The position numbers and the translations under genes were made by a program. From Achromobacter denitrificans NBRC 15125 (lineage in GTDB: Bacteria; Pseudomonadota; Gammaproteobacteria; Burkholderiales; Burkholderiaceae_B), in assembly GCF_001571365.1 (NCBI RefSeq), contig NZ_BCTQ01000020.1, positions 55,703-119,702 of the forward strand: 64,000 bases of DNA, given 5' to 3'. A model generated the notes under the pieces. It had not been told where the DNA came from. It ran no database searches and saw only the letters and a program-made list of their open reading frames with translations. Each line of letters starts with the position of its first letter. Positions within the stretch are counted from its first letter, which is position 1. Of this stretch, positions 32,769-45,124 are shown piece after piece.

Positions 32769-33611
32769 GTGATTCACCACTCCGCAGCTCCCTCGAACCC
32801 CGCCTCCCGCAGCGGGCCGATCTTGCGCGTGGTCATCGCGCTAGTTGCCGTCGTCGCGATCGCCGGTTGCGGCTCGTCCAACAGCAAGTACGACAAGACC
32901 ACGAACTGGAGCGCCGAACAGCTCTACGCCGATGCCAAGTCGGAAATGTCCTCGGGCGGCTGGAAGGAAGCCCGCGAACGGCTGACCGCGATCGAAAGCC
33001 GCTACCCGTTCGGCGTGTACGCGCAGCAAGCCCTGCTTGAACTGGCCTACGTCAACTGGAAAGACGGCGAAAACGAGCAGGCCCTGGCCGCCATCGACCG
33101 CTTCCAGCAGCTCTACCCCAACCATCCCGGCACCGACTACGCGCTGTACCTGAAGGGCCTGGTCAACTTCACGCCGGCCAGCGCCTTCATGAGCAGCATT
33201 ACCGGCCAGGATCCCGCCGAACGCGATCCCAAGGGGCTGCGCGCCTCCTACGACGCCTTCAACGAGCTGATCAAGCGTTACCCCGACAGCAAGTACTCGG
33301 CCGACGCCGAGAAGCGCGTCGCCTGGCTGGTCAACACCATCGCCATGAACGAAGTGCACGTCGCCCGCTACTACTACGAGCGCGGCGCCTACGTGGCCGC
33401 CGCCAACCGCGCCCAGACCGTCATCACCGACTTCGAAGGCGCGCCCGCCACCGAAGAAGCGCTCTACCTGATGGTCGAGTCCTACGACAAGCTCGGCATG
33501 ACCGAACTGAAGAACGACTCGCAGCGCGTCTACGACAAGAACTTCCCCAACAGCGAATTCCGCACCAAGGGCCTGAAGGCCGACAAGAGCTGGTGGAACC
33601 CGTTCAACTGA
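32769..33611 (+). CDS. bamD: Outer membrane assembly lipoprotein BamD
   Basis: A 280-residue lipoprotein of the beta-barrel assembly machine, in the outer membrane facing the periplasm. The signal peptide ends in lipobox AIAGC, followed by tetratricopeptide-type repeats (for example YPFGVYAQQALLELAYVNW and YPNHPGTDYALYLKGL). The start is GTG at 32769, giving a long charged N-region of about 20 residues before the hydrophobic core. It is divergent from rluD with 53 bases between. It was formerly called ComL. Confidence 0.95.
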   Translation: MIHHSAAPSNPASRSGPILRVVIALVAVVAIAGCGSSNSKYDKTTNWSAEQLYADAKSEMSSGGWKEARERLTAIESRYPFGVYAQQALLELAYVNWKDGENEQALAAIDRFQQLYPNHPGTDYALYLKGLVNFTPASAFMSSITGQDPAERDPKGLRASYDAFNELIKRYPDSKYSADAEKRVAWLVNTIAMNEVHVARYYYERGAYVAAANRAQTVITDFEGAPATEEALYLMVESYDKLGMTELKNDSQRVYDKNFPNSEFRTKGLKADKSWWNPFN

Positions 33612-33632
33612 TCCGGTTCCTGCATGGAAAAG

Positions 33633-33662
33633 AAGCCCCTCACGCGATCAAGGGGCTTTTTT
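33633..33662 (+). terminator. Intrinsic terminator of bamD
   Basis: AAGCCCCT and AGGGGCTT form an 8-bp stem with a 10-base loop, followed by TTTT and a T-rich tail, 20 bases after the bamD stop. It overlaps the end of the convergent regulator gene. Confidence 0.88.
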
Positions 33663-34602
33663 ATGGAGCCGCGCCGCGCCGCATGGCTTGCGGCGGCTGC
33701 CCGTAGATGCGGATGAAGGCGCGGCGCATGCGCTCCGTATCGCCAAAGCCCACCCGGCGCGCGATGGCGTCCATGCCGGTCCCGCCCTCCTCGACCAGTT
33801 CGCGAGCCGCCTCGGCGCGTATTCGCTCCACCGCCTTGGCCGGCGTCTGGCCTGTTTCCTGCTTGAATTGACGGCAGAACTGGCGCGGACTCAGGCATGC
33901 CACGCCGGCCAGGCGCTCGATGTCCAGAACTTCGTCCAGGTGCTGCCCCACATGTGCCAGGACCTCGCGCATGCGCCCGCTGGGCGGCGCCAGGTCCTGC
34001 AACGCCGAGAACTGCGATTGTCCGCCCGTGCGGCGGTGATAAACCACCATTTCGCGGGCCGTGGCACGGGCGACCGCCTCGCCGTGGTCCGCCTGCACCA
34101 TGGCCAGCGCCAGGTCTATGCCGGCCGCGATCCCGGCCGACGTCCACACCGCGCCGTCCTCGACATAGATGCGATCCGCCGCCACCGTCAAGGCCGGGTG
34201 ACGCCGCTGCAGCTCGGCGGCGTGGCGCCAGTGGGTGGTCGCACGTCGCCCCTCCAGAAGGCCGGCCTGCGCCAGCACGAACGCGCCCGTGCAAACGCTG
34301 GCGACGCGCCGGCCGCGCGCATGCGCGGCGCGCAGATAGGCCAGCATGGCCGGCGCCGCCCGCGGCTCGCGCGCGCCCTGGCCGCCCGGCACCAGCACCG
34401 TATCGGCGCGCAGGCCGCGCCACGACCGGGTCTGCACCGGCACGCCGGCCGAACAACGGACCAGCCCGCCCTCGGCCGATACCACGGCCACCTCATAGGC
34501 GCCCGGCACCAGCTCGGCGGCAATCTGGAACACTGACAGCGGCCCAGCCATGTCGAGCAGCTGGAAGTTCGGCACAGGCAGAATGCAGACGCGGTGGGTC
34601 AT
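33661..34602 (-). CDS. GlxA-type transcriptional regulator (DJ-1/PfpI plus AraC)
   Basis: A 313-residue regulator with an N-terminal DJ-1/PfpI-like domain (about 1-180), including VLVPGGQG and the nucleophile-elbow-like VASVCTGAFVLAQAG. A C-terminal AraC-type double helix-turn-helix follows (about 215-310; DIERLAGVACLSPRQFCRQFKQ and AIARRVGFGDTERMRRAF). It lies divergently to an MFS transporter gene with 86 bases between, so that gene is the likely target. The ligand is unknown. Confidence 0.9.
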   Translation of the reverse strand: MTHRVCILPVPNFQLLDMAGPLSVFQIAAELVPGAYEVAVVSAEGGLVRCSAGVPVQTRSWRGLRADTVLVPGGQGAREPRAAPAMLAYLRAAHARGRRVASVCTGAFVLAQAGLLEGRRATTHWRHAAELQRRHPALTVAADRIYVEDGAVWTSAGIAAGIDLALAMVQADHGEAVARATAREMVVYHRRTGGQSQFSALQDLAPPSGRMREVLAHVGQHLDEVLDIERLAGVACLSPRQFCRQFKQETGQTPAKAVERIRAEAARELVEEGGTGMDAIARRVGFGDTERMRRAFIRIYGQPPQAMRRGAAP

Positions 34603-34688
34603 GGCAAGAAATGAGGGGAAATGGTCATTCTTGTCAGATTCTCCGGCGCTAAAGTGAGGCCTGTCAACCCTCCGGACGTCCCTCCGCC

Positions 34689-35900
34689 ATGACCTCCCCC
34701 TCGCGCGGCCTGCGCAATGCCCGCATCCTCGCCATCTGCCAAGGCCTGTACATCGCGGCGATCTCCATCGACCTCACCTTGACGGCGCTGACCGGCCAGA
34801 TGCTGGCGCCCCACCCGGCGCTGGCGACACTGCCATTCGCGCTGATCACGGTAGCGGGCGCCGCGGTCACCTGGTATGCCTCTTTGCTGATGCAGCGCAT
34901 CGGCCGCCGCGCGGGCTTCATGCTGGGCTCGCTGGCCGGCGCCGCTGGCGGGCTGATCTCCGTGGCCGCGGTGTTTGCCAGCGATTTCTGGCTCTTCTGC
35001 CTGGGCACGGCGCTGGTCGGCGTGTTCCAGGCCTTCGCGCAGTATTACCGGCTGGCGGCGGCCGACGCGGTGCCCGCCGAAGCCAAGAGCCGCGCCATCT
35101 CCGTGGTGCTGACGGGCGGCGTCATCGCCGCCATCGCGGGGCCGGCCCTGGCGGCCTGGGCCAAGGATTTATTCCCTGCGGCGGTCTTCTCGGGCGCCTA
35201 TCTGATGGTGGCCCTGCTGGGCGCGGCCAGCGCGCTGATGCTCGCGGCCTACCGCGACCAGAACGCTGATGGTGGCCAGCCCGCCGAAGCGCAGGCCGCA
35301 GGCCTGCCGGCCCGTCCCTTGGGCGAAGTCATGCGGCAGCCCATCTTCGTGGCGGCCCTGGCCAACAATGTCGTGGGTTCGGTCTCGATGATGTTCGTCA
35401 TGACGGCGGCCCCGCTGGCCGCCATCGCCTGCCAACACAGCATCGCCGACGGCGCCAGCATCATGCAGTGGCATCTCATCGGCATGTACGCCCCGGCCTT
35501 CTTCGCGGGCGCGTTGATCAACCGGCTCGGCCTGCCCCGAGTGCTCGGCATGGGCATGGCGTTGAACGCGGCTTGCTCGCTGATCGCCATGCAATCGAGT
35601 TCGCTTGCGGCTTTCCATGCGGCGCTGTTCTGCCTGGGCGTGGGCTGGAACTTCATGTTCGTCGGCGGCACCACGCTGCTGGCGCAGTCCTACCGCCCCG
35701 CTGAACGGGCACGCGTGCAAGGGGCCGCCGAGATGCTCCGCTATGCCACCACCGCCCTGGCCACCTTGGCCGCCGGCCCCGCCCTGGCGCGGATGGGTTG
35801 GGAAATCCTGAATGCCGCCATGCTGCCCATCGTGGGCCTGGCCGCCGCCATGACCGGCTGGTGGGCGCTGTCTCGACGGACCGAACGGGCCGCCGCCTGA
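34689..35900 (+). CDS. MFS transporter
   Basis: A 403-residue inner-membrane protein with twelve predicted hydrophobic segments in two halves. The loop between helices 2 and 3 carries MQRIGRRAG, the usual MFS motif position, and a hydrophilic central loop (YRDQNADGGQPAEAQAAG) separates the halves. It may export or import a small molecule sensed by the divergent GlxA-like regulator. No closer subfamily can be named from the sequence. Confidence 0.85.
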   Translation: MTSPSRGLRNARILAICQGLYIAAISIDLTLTALTGQMLAPHPALATLPFALITVAGAAVTWYASLLMQRIGRRAGFMLGSLAGAAGGLISVAAVFASDFWLFCLGTALVGVFQAFAQYYRLAAADAVPAEAKSRAISVVLTGGVIAAIAGPALAAWAKDLFPAAVFSGAYLMVALLGAASALMLAAYRDQNADGGQPAEAQAAGLPARPLGEVMRQPIFVAALANNVVGSVSMMFVMTAAPLAAIACQHSIADGASIMQWHLIGMYAPAFFAGALINRLGLPRVLGMGMALNAACSLIAMQSSSLAAFHAALFCLGVGWNFMFVGGTTLLAQSYRPAERARVQGAAEMLRYATTALATLAAGPALARMGWEILNAAMLPIVGLAAAMTGWWALSRRTERAAA

Positions 35901-35939
35901 GCAATCCGGCCAAGACTCCACAGCCCGGGCAGACCGCTC

Positions 35940-38036
35940 CTAGCCGCGCGGCTCCTGCTTGCGGCGGTAGAACGCCAGCACCTCTTCCAGTTCCCGCGTC
36001 CGCGCGAACGGCGGCAGCCCCCGCCACAGGCGCTTGCCGTAGGGCTTTTCGACCAGGCGGCCGTCGCCCACCATGAGCACGCCCCAATCGGATTCGGTGC
36101 GGATCAGGCGGCCGGCGCCCTGCTTGAGCGAAATCGCGGCCTCCGGCAACTGGTATTCCGAGAAGGGATTGCCGCCCTGCGACCGACAGGCCCGCAGGCG
36201 CGCCTCGATCACGGGATCGTCGGGCGGCGCGAACGGCAGCTTGTCGATCGCCACCAGGGTCAGCACGTCGCCGGGAAGATCGATGCCTTCCCAGAAGCTG
36301 GCGCTGCCCACCAGCACGGGGTGCTGGAGCTTGCAGAAACGGTCGAGCAGGTCGCGGCGCGTGCCGTCGCCCTGCTTGAGCAGCGGCCATTCATGGCCGG
36401 CGTCGTCGAACTGGTCGGCCAGCAGGTTGGCGACCTTGTCCACGGCGCGCAGCGTCGTGCACAGCACCAGGGTCCCGCCGGGGCTGGCCTCCAGCAGCGG
36501 CATCAGCGTCTGCACGAAGCGGTCGAGGAACTGCGGCGATTGGGGCTCGGGCATGCCGCGGGGCACGAACAGCAGCGCCTGCTCCGGGTAGTTGAACGGG
36601 GATTCCCACTTGCCGGTGCGCGCCTTGTCCAGCCCCAGCTGGCTGGTGAAGTGCGTGAATTCGCCGTTGATCGACAAGGTGGCCGAGGTCATGATCCAGG
36701 CCTGGCCGGGCTTGCGGTACTTGGAGAACGCCTGCGCCACCGACAGCGGCGCGGAATGCAGGCGCACGTGGTGCTGGCCGTGCTCGACCCAGCGCACCGC
36801 CGGGCCCGACCATTGTTCCGCGGCGGCGGCGCCCGCGAGAATGGCCGCCGGCGTGGGCAGGCCGTCTCCGGACGGGGACGCCGCCGCGGGTTCGGGCGCC
36901 TGGTCGTCGCGGCCCCAGCCTTCATCGGCCAGGCCCGCATCCGCGCGGCCCGGCGTGGCCCAGCGCTTGAGCCGCGCGGAGATCTCCGCGCCGCTGCGCG
37001 CCGCGGCCATCAGGTCGGGATGCTTCTCGGACACCGCGGCCAGGGCCTGCGCGGCGCTATCGACCGCGTCGCGCAATGTCTTGAGCGCCGCGTCGAACTC
37101 CTCGGGATTCGGGATGGCCTCGAACGTGGCCTTGCGGCCCGGCATCCGGTCCAGCGGCGCGCAGACCAGCCGCAGCTCGCGCGCGGCCGTTTCCAGATGG
37201 CGGCTGACGTCGCTCCATTTGGCCGCTTCGCGCGCATAGGCCAACCCGGCGGCTTCCAGCGCGCGGCCGAAATCCATCAGCTGGTGCGTGGACACGCTGC
37301 TGCCCAGGAAGCGCGTGGCGGTGTCGGGAAGCTGGTGCGCCTCGTCGAAGATCACGGTGTCGGCTTCGGGCAGCAGGTCGGTGACGCCCTCTTCCCGCAG
37401 CACCAGGTCGGCCATGAACAAGGCATGGTTGACGACCACGACGTCGGCTTCCTGGGCCTGCCTGCGCGCCTTCACCACGAAACAGTCGCGGATGCGCGGG
37501 CACTCCTGGCCCAGGCAGTTCTCGCGCGTGGACGTCACGCGCTGCCAGATGTCGGCGTCTTCGGGCACCTGCGCCAGATCGCTGCGGTCGCCCGTCTTGG
37601 AAATCCCGGCGAACACCTGGATCTGGCGCAGCTGCTGGATTTCACTGCGCGACTTCAGGGCGCGCTCGTCGCCCTGCAGGCGCTCCAGGTGGTAGTGGCA
37701 CACGTAATTGCCGCGGCCCTTGAGCAGCGCGGCGGTCACGGGCGCGGCCAGCGCGGCGCGCACGCGCGGCAGGTCGCGGGCGTAGAGCTGATCCTGGAGG
37801 GTGCGGGTGCCGGTGGAAATCAGCACCTTGCCGCCCTGGATGAAGGCGGGTACAAGATAGGCCCAGGTCTTGCCGATGCCCGTGCCGGCCTCGGCCACCA
37901 GCGTGGCGCGGTCCTGGATGGCCTGGCCGATGGCCTGGGACAATTCCACTTGCGCGTGTCGGGGCTTGTAGCCGGGCAAGGCCGTGGCCAAGGGCCCGTC
38001 CTCGTCGAAGAATTCGGAAATATCCAGGTCCAGCAT
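35940..38036 (-). CDS. DinG-family ATP-dependent DNA helicase (YoaA-like)
   Basis: A 698-residue superfamily 2 Fe-S helicase of the XPD/DinG group, unwinding DNA with 5'-3' polarity in repair. Visible motifs are Walker [10 protein letters not shown], the DEAH box ([11 protein letters not shown]), motif [10 protein letters not shown] and four Cys of the 4Fe-4S domain (VCHYHLERL and [12 protein letters not shown]). The length and [20 protein letters not shown] start resemble YoaA. I chose ATG at 38036; a GTG at 38081 would add 15 residues, and neither start has a strong ribosome-binding site. It is divergent from tex. Confidence 0.9.
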   Translation of the reverse strand: MLDLDISEFFDEDGPLATALPGYKPRHAQVELSQAIGQAIQDRATLVAEAGTGIGKTWAYLVPAFIQGGKVLISTGTRTLQDQLYARDLPRVRAALAAPVTAALLKGRGNYVCHYHLERLQGDERALKSRSEIQQLRQIQVFAGISKTGDRSDLAQVPEDADIWQRVTSTRENCLGQECPRIRDCFVVKARRQAQEADVVVVNHALFMADLVLREEGVTDLLPEADTVIFDEAHQLPDTATRFLGSSVSTHQLMDFGRALEAAGLAYAREAAKWSDVSRHLETAARELRLVCAPLDRMPGRKATFEAIPNPEEFDAALKTLRDAVDSAAQALAAVSEKHPDLMAAARSGAEISARLKRWATPGRADAGLADEGWGRDDQAPEPAAASPSGDGLPTPAAILAGAAAAEQWSGPAVRWVEHGQHHVRLHSAPLSVAQAFSKYRKPGQAWIMTSATLSINGEFTHFTSQLGLDKARTGKWESPFNYPEQALLFVPRGMPEPQSPQFLDRFVQTLMPLLEASPGGTLVLCTTLRAVDKVANLLADQFDDAGHEWPLLKQGDGTRRDLLDRFCKLQHPVLVGSASFWEGIDLPGDVLTLVAIDKLPFAPPDDPVIEARLRACRSQGGNPFSEYQLPEAAISLKQGAGRLIRTESDWGVLMVGDGRLVEKPYGKRLWRGLPPFARTRELEEVLAFYRRKQEPRG

Positions 38037-38237
38037 CGGAACGGTTTCGCCGGTGCCGGTTGCGGGTCGGGCGCCAGGCACTCATGTGGGAAAGGACCAA
38101 ATGATACCCGCTGCCGGACCTGTCCCCCGCCGAAAAAGTGCCGCCAGAGGGACATGCCTGTCCACCCTGGCACGTTTTGTAACAACGGCTTATGGCACAA
38201 TCCGCCCCTTGTTTTCCCTTTTTGTCGTCGTATAGAG

Positions 38238-40613
<2,376 letters not shown>

Positions 40614-40648
40614 GTCCCCGCAAGGCCCGGCCCGCATGGGCCGACCTC

Positions 40649-40682
40649 AAAAAAAACCGACGCGATGCGCCGGTTTTTTTTT
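40649..40682. terminator. Bidirectional terminator between tex and ABC permease
   Basis: An AACCG/CGGTT stem extended by an inner CGC/GCG pair, flanked by eight A on the left and nine T on the right. It lies 35 bases after tex and can stop transcription from both sides. Confidence 0.88.
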
Positions 40683-40736
40683 GCCGAGACGCCCGCGCCG
40701 TCCTCCGCGCGCGGGCCGTCGGGTCAGGGCCCTGCC

Positions 40737-41495
40737 CTAGCCGATCTTCCCCGATTCATGCCAGGGAATCAGCACCTTGCGCAGCGAACCGATCGCGAAA
40801 TAGAGCAGGAAGCCGATGGTCGCCAGCAACAGCACGACGGCGAACAGCGTATCCACCTCCATGTCCTGCAACTTGACCGTGGCCAGGTAGCCCAGCCCGC
40901 GCGAACCGGCGACGAACTCCGACACCACGGCGCCGATGATGGACAGCACGATGGCCATCTCCATGCCGGTCAGGATGTAGGGCAGCGAGGCCGGGATCAC
41001 CAGCAGGCGGAAGCGCTTGCCGCCGCTTGCATTGCCGACCTGGAACACTTCCACCAGCCCGGTGTCCACCGATTTCGCGCCGAGATAGCTGTTGGCGAAC
41101 ACGGGGAAGAAGGCCATCAGCGCCGAGATCACGATCTTGGATTCGATGCCGAAGCCGAACCATAGGATGAACAGGGGAATCAAGGCCACCTTGGGCGTCA
41201 GCTGCAGGGCCACGACGAAGGGCTTGAAGATGGTATCGAGCAGCGGCACTCGGCCGAGGACCTGACCGATGACCGTGCCCAGCGCCACGGCGATCACGAA
41301 GCCGCCCAGGCATTCGGCCAGGGTGGTGTAGATGTGGTAGTAAGTGTCGGCGCGGCCCATCAGGCGCACCAGGGCATGCAGCACGTCTTCCGGCGGCGGC
41401 AGTACCAACGGCGACACGTCGAACGCCGTGACATAGCCCTTCCACAAGACGAAGAACACCACGACGGAGCAGATTTGAATGGCAAGGCGTTTCAA
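40737..41495 (-). CDS. ABC transporter permease (nitrate/sulfonate/taurine type)
   Basis: A 252-residue inner-membrane permease of the SsuC/TauC group with six hydrophobic segments. The EAA-like loop reads EVFQVGNASGGKRFRLLVIPASLPYI, the docking site for the ATPase. It follows the ATP-binding gene with a one-base gap. With the downstream neighbour genes it forms a periplasmic-binding-protein-dependent importer of a small organic compound of unknown nature. Confidence 0.9.
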   Translation of the reverse strand: MKRLAIQICSVVVFFVLWKGYVTAFDVSPLVLPPPEDVLHALVRLMGRADTYYHIYTTLAECLGGFVIAVALGTVIGQVLGRVPLLDTIFKPFVVALQLTPKVALIPLFILWFGFGIESKIVISALMAFFPVFANSYLGAKSVDTGLVEVFQVGNASGGKRFRLLVIPASLPYILTGMEMAIVLSIIGAVVSEFVAGSRGLGYLATVKLQDMEVDTLFAVVLLLATIGFLLYFAIGSLRKVLIPWHESGKIG

Positions 41496-41496
41496 T

Positions 41497-42285
41497 TCAG
41501 ATCTCCAGGTGCTTGCGCAGTTCGGCGCACAGCCGCGCGTATTCGGGGTTTTCGCGCTGCGCGGTGCGCGGACGCGGCAGGTCCACTCTGATCTCGGCGG
41601 CCACGCGGCCGGGGCGGGCCGACATAACGATCACCCGGTCCGCCAGGTGCACGGCCTCGCTGATCGAGTGGGTGATCAGGAACGCCGCGAATTTCTCGCG
41701 CATCCAGATGGCTTCGGCGTCGGCGATGATCTGCTCCCGCGTCAGCGCATCCAGCGCGCCGAAAGGTTCGTCCAGCAAGAGCAGTTCCGGGTTGGAGAAC
41801 AAAGCGCGCGCGAAGGAAGCGCGTTGCCGCATGCCGCCTGACAGCTCGGCGGGCCGGCGCTTTTCGAAGCCGGTCAATCCCACCATGGCGCAGAGCTCGC
41901 GGGCGCGGCTCAGGTCGTCGCCGCTCGCCCCCGTGGTCATCAGCTTGGGCAGGGCCACGTTCTGCTCGATGTTCAGCCAGGGCAGGAGGCGATGCTCCTG
42001 GAAGGCCACGCCGAATCGCACCGGATTGGCCGCCGGGCGGCCCGGCCATTCGATGCGGCCTTCGCTGGGCGTTTCGAGTCCGCACAGCAGACGCAGCAAG
42101 GTGGACTTGCCGCAACCGGACGGACCGATGATGGCGACGAACTCGCCGGGCGCGATGTGCTGGTTGATGCCTTGCAACGCGGTCGTGACGCCGGAGTCCG
42201 TCTTGAACTTCTTGGTGACGTCGACGAAGCTGACGATGGCCTCGGCGGCCGAGGCCGCCGGCTGCTGCTGTCGGGAATCAGGCAA
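41497..42285 (-). CDS. ABC transporter ATP-binding protein (SsuB/TauB type)
   Basis: A 262-residue ATPase with Walker A GPSGCGKST, Q-loop FQEHRLLPW, signature LSGGMRQRASFARAL, Walker B LLLLDEPFGALD and the switch His in LITHS. The FQEHRLLPW segment is typical of the nitrate/sulfonate/taurine importer family. It overlaps the substrate-binding protein gene by 8 bases and is followed immediately by the permease gene, so the three are one operon. Confidence 0.93.
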   Translation of the reverse strand: MPDSRQQQPAASAAEAIVSFVDVTKKFKTDSGVTTALQGINQHIAPGEFVAIIGPSGCGKSTLLRLLCGLETPSEGRIEWPGRPAANPVRFGVAFQEHRLLPWLNIEQNVALPKLMTTGASGDDLSRARELCAMVGLTGFEKRRPAELSGGMRQRASFARALFSNPELLLLDEPFGALDALTREQIIADAEAIWMREKFAAFLITHSISEAVHLADRVIVMSARPGRVAAEIRVDLPRPRTAQRENPEYARLCAELRKHLEI

Positions 42286-43279
42286 CTGCGCTCTCCCAGA
42301 TATCGTTCGTGTACAGCGGGCGTTCGGTCGGGCGCATCAGGCCCGCCTCCACCAGCAGGCGCCGGCCTTCCGCCCATTGCTTGGGGTCGTTCCGGACCAC
42401 GTTCTCGACGCCGTGCGTCAGCCAGAGTTCGCGATTTCCGCGCAAGTCCTGCAAGGCGATGTCGGTCTTCTCGATGCCGGGAATGTCGAACGCCTTGCCC
42501 ATCAGCGCGATCGCCGCCAGCAAGGCTTGATCGTCCATGGCGGCAAGTTCCTTCACCGAGTCCACGACGCCGCGGGTGAACGCGACGAAGGCATCCCGAT
42601 GCGCGGCCAGGTCGCGTTCGCGCGCCACGTAGACCTGCCCCGGCACGCCGTCGTCGGCATGCATGACCGACGCGGCCAGGTGCTCCGCCCGCAAGCGCGA
42701 CACCGTGCTGGTGTTGCCGAAGAACGCATGCAGCCTGCCGGCCTGGATCATGGCGAAGGAAGCCGGGCCGTCGGCCACGCGCTCGCGGCGCACGGACTTC
42801 GGATCGACGCCGGCGTGGGCCAGCATGAGATTGAGCGTCGCTTCCATGGAGCCGCCGAAGGAAGCCAGGCCGACGATCTTTCCCGCCAGGTCCTTGGCTT
42901 CGCGCACCGGCGCCTTCTCATCGGAAATGACGACGAAGGGCGAGATCTGCGCGATCGTGCCGAACGCGATCACGTCCGAGTTGTCCTGGGCGCGCGTGCT
43001 CATGTAGTTGGCCCCGCCGGTGCGGCCCGCGTCGACCTGCCCCGCCGCGGCCAATTGCACCACCTGGGCGGCGCCGCGGCCGACCTCGACGCGCAGATCC
43101 AGCTTCCGGGCGCTGAACTTCCCCGTGGCCTGGGCGTACAGCACCGGCGCAAAGGCCAGCGACAGCGTGAACGGCGTCAGGAAAGTGAACTTGCCCTTGC
43201 CTTGCGCTGCGGCCGGTCCGGGCATCAAGAGGGCACCGGCCAATGCGGCCGAAGTGCCCAGAAAATGTCTGCGATTCAT
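42278..43279 (-). CDS. ABC transporter substrate-binding protein, Tat-type signal
   Basis: A 333-residue periplasmic binding protein of the NMT1/SsuA-like group. The N-terminus MNRRHFLGTSAALAGALL has the twin-arginine RRxFLG pattern, so export in folded form is likely. Family segments include FAPVLYAQATGKF and AGRLHAFFGN. The ligand cannot be read from the sequence. It is first in the three-gene importer, between the cupin gene and the ATPase, and probably shares the substrate of the enzymes encoded divergently. Confidence 0.88.
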   Translation of the reverse strand: MNRRHFLGTSAALAGALLMPGPAAAQGKGKFTFLTPFTLSLAFAPVLYAQATGKFSARKLDLRVEVGRGAAQVVQLAAAGQVDAGRTGGANYMSTRAQDNSDVIAFGTIAQISPFVVISDEKAPVREAKDLAGKIVGLASFGGSMEATLNLMLAHAGVDPKSVRRERVADGPASFAMIQAGRLHAFFGNTSTVSRLRAEHLAASVMHADDGVPGQVYVARERDLAAHRDAFVAFTRGVVDSVKELAAMDDQALLAAIALMGKAFDIPGIEKTDIALQDLRGNRELWLTHGVENVVRNDPKQWAEGRRLLVEAGLMRPTERPLYTNDIWESAVA

Positions 43280-43324
43280 CGCGTTTTTCTCCCTGAGAGC
43301 TATAGGAACCCCGAAATATCAGGC

Positions 43325-43918
43325 TTACGCCTTCTCTTGCGCGGCGCGCTTGCGCTGTGCCTTGGCAATGGCGATGGGGTGATCGGCCGGGTAGTCTGGC
43401 AGGTCCGGACGATTGGCGCCCAGCATCACGCACATGAGCGCTTCTTCCTGGCCTTCGTTGCGTAGCCCGCGGTAGATGCCCGGCGGCACCGAGATCACGT
43501 CGCGCTCGTTGAGCACCGCTTCGAAGGTCTCGCCCTGGTACTCCAGGAACAGGCGGATGGCATGGCCGCGCAGGATGAAGAAGGCTTCCTCGACGTCGTG
43601 ATGGACGTGCAAGGGCCCTTCGCAGCCGGCGGGCAGCACCATGGTCGAGAAGGTGAAGTGCTCGGCCGGAATGGAGTTCTGGTCGACGCTCACGCCGGCC
43701 GCGCCGGTGCCGATGTAGCGCGTCTGCGCCCGCCGGTAGATAGGGTCGACGTCGGCTTGCCAGCCCAGGGCGTTCCAGTCGTAGCTCCGCGTCGCGCGGC
43801 GGGCGATGCGGGTTTCGATCCACTCGCCCAGCGTCTTGTCCTTGGGACGCTTCCAGGTGGCGAATTGCGGATTCTCCTGGTCCGGGACGGGAATCTCGGG
43901 AATGGCGTTGGTCATCAT
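43325..43918 (-). CDS. Cupin-domain protein
   Basis: A 197-residue protein with one double-stranded beta-helix domain. The first cupin motif is clear: GPLHVHHDVEEAFFILRG, with metal-binding His, His and Glu, and the second is around VPPGIYRGLRN, where the usual His is replaced by Tyr/Arg. AAGGA precedes a double ATG. It lies between porin and importer genes in the same direction. It could be a dioxygenase, isomerase or sensor acting on the imported compound; the substrate is unknown. Confidence 0.8.
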   Translation of the reverse strand: MMTNAIPEIPVPDQENPQFATWKRPKDKTLGEWIETRIARRATRSYDWNALGWQADVDPIYRRAQTRYIGTGAAGVSVDQNSIPAEHFTFSTMVLPAGCEGPLHVHHDVEEAFFILRGHAIRLFLEYQGETFEAVLNERDVISVPPGIYRGLRNEGQEEALMCVMLGANRPDLPDYPADHPIAIAKAQRKRAAQEKA

Positions 43919-44009
43919 GATGGTTCCTTCTCAGTAATGCATCCCTGACGGGACAAAAACAATGGCGGGCCGGGGCCTGCCGGCGCGCGAGGGCGTCTCG
44001 CGCGGGGCC

Positions 44010-45065
44010 TTAGAACGAGTGCTGGATGCCGAAGCCGAACTGGCGCCGGCTCACGTCCTCGTCGCGACGGAAGTTGCGCGTATCGGTGTCGTTGAACATC
44101 ACGTACAGGTTGGTGCGCTTGGACAGGTAGTACTGATATGCCAGGCCGATGCCCGACGACTTGGACAGCACGGCGTTCTGGTACGAGGCCATGACGCGGC
44201 CGCTGCCCACCGGCACCGAGACGCCGAAGGTATAGGCGCGGTCGCGGTCGTTGCCGGCCGCCACGTAGCCCGGCGCGGGATTCAGGTTGATGTCGCGCTG
44301 CTCGTTGTAGCCGGCGTGCAGCTTGACTATCTCGAAGTCGTAGGCGACGCCGAACTGGAAGTTCTTCGCGTCGCGCCGGTCGGGGGTCTGGTTGGACGGA
44401 TTGAGCTGCTCGTAGGTGGCCGCGACCACCAGCGGGCCGTTGGAATAGCGCAGGCCGGCCGTGGTGACGCGGTCGTTGTCTCCGGTGGCGAACCCTTGCT
44501 GCATCTCGGCATCGAAGCTGTAGCCGATGGCGGCCTCCAGGCCGTTCCACTTGGGCGTGAAATACAGCACCGAATTGCTGATCCGGCCATCGGCGCCGAA
44601 GTCGCCGGACTTGTAGCCGAACGTGGTGCCGATGGAATTGCGCGACCACGACACGCCGAACGGGCTGGCCACGAACGGCGTCCAGGCATAGCCCAGGACG
44701 ACCTGGCGCCCCATGCGGATTTCACCGAACCCGCCCTTGAGGCCTACCGTCGCCTGACGGCCGAAGAGACGTCCCTGCGTATTGGAGCCGTTGGCGCCGT
44801 TGAAGCCGCTTTCCAGCTGGAAGGTGGCCTTCAGGCCATTGCCGAGGTCTTCTTGGCCGCGCAGTCCCCAGCGCGATTGGCCGGCGATGCCGCTTTCGAT
44901 GCTGCTGCGCGACTGGTGATCGTTGCTATCGGTGCGAAAACCCATGTCGATCAACCCGTACAGGGTGACGCTGGAATCGCCGGCCGACACCGCGGCCAGG
45001 ACGGGCGTGGCGATCGCCACCGACAGAACCGCGCCGCAAACGGCGCGCAAAGCAAATGCGGACAT
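44010..45065 (-). CDS. Gram-negative trimeric porin (Porin_4 family)
   Basis: A 351-residue outer-membrane porin of the type common in Bordetella, Burkholderia and Comamonas: signal peptide (ends PVLAAVSAG), SSVTLYGLIDMGF at the mature N-terminus, RWGLRGQEDLGNGLKATFQLE, and terminal FGFGIQHSF ending in Phe. AAGGGG lies nine bases upstream of the ATG at 45065. Its place next to an importer and divergent catabolic genes suggests a substrate-specific porin for this pathway. Confidence 0.92.
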   Translation of the reverse strand: MSAFALRAVCGAVLSVAIATPVLAAVSAGDSSVTLYGLIDMGFRTDSNDHQSRSSIESGIAGQSRWGLRGQEDLGNGLKATFQLESGFNGANGSNTQGRLFGRQATVGLKGGFGEIRMGRQVVLGYAWTPFVASPFGVSWSRNSIGTTFGYKSGDFGADGRISNSVLYFTPKWNGLEAAIGYSFDAEMQQGFATGDNDRVTTAGLRYSNGPLVVAATYEQLNPSNQTPDRRDAKNFQFGVAYDFEIVKLHAGYNEQRDINLNPAPGYVAAGNDRDRAYTFGVSVPVGSGRVMASYQNAVLSKSSGIGLAYQYYLSKRTNLYVMFNDTDTRNFRRDEDVSRRQFGFGIQHSF

Positions 45066-45124
45066 ACGTTTTTTCCCCTTGGAGCGCCGCGGAAAGCTGT
45101 TGTGTAAAACCCGCAGCAAGCTGG

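Noticed and set aside
36321..38237. Long open stretch upstream of and in frame with tex
   Set aside because: It runs antisense to the helicase gene and owes its openness to high-GC codon bias. Tex begins at its normal start at 38238.
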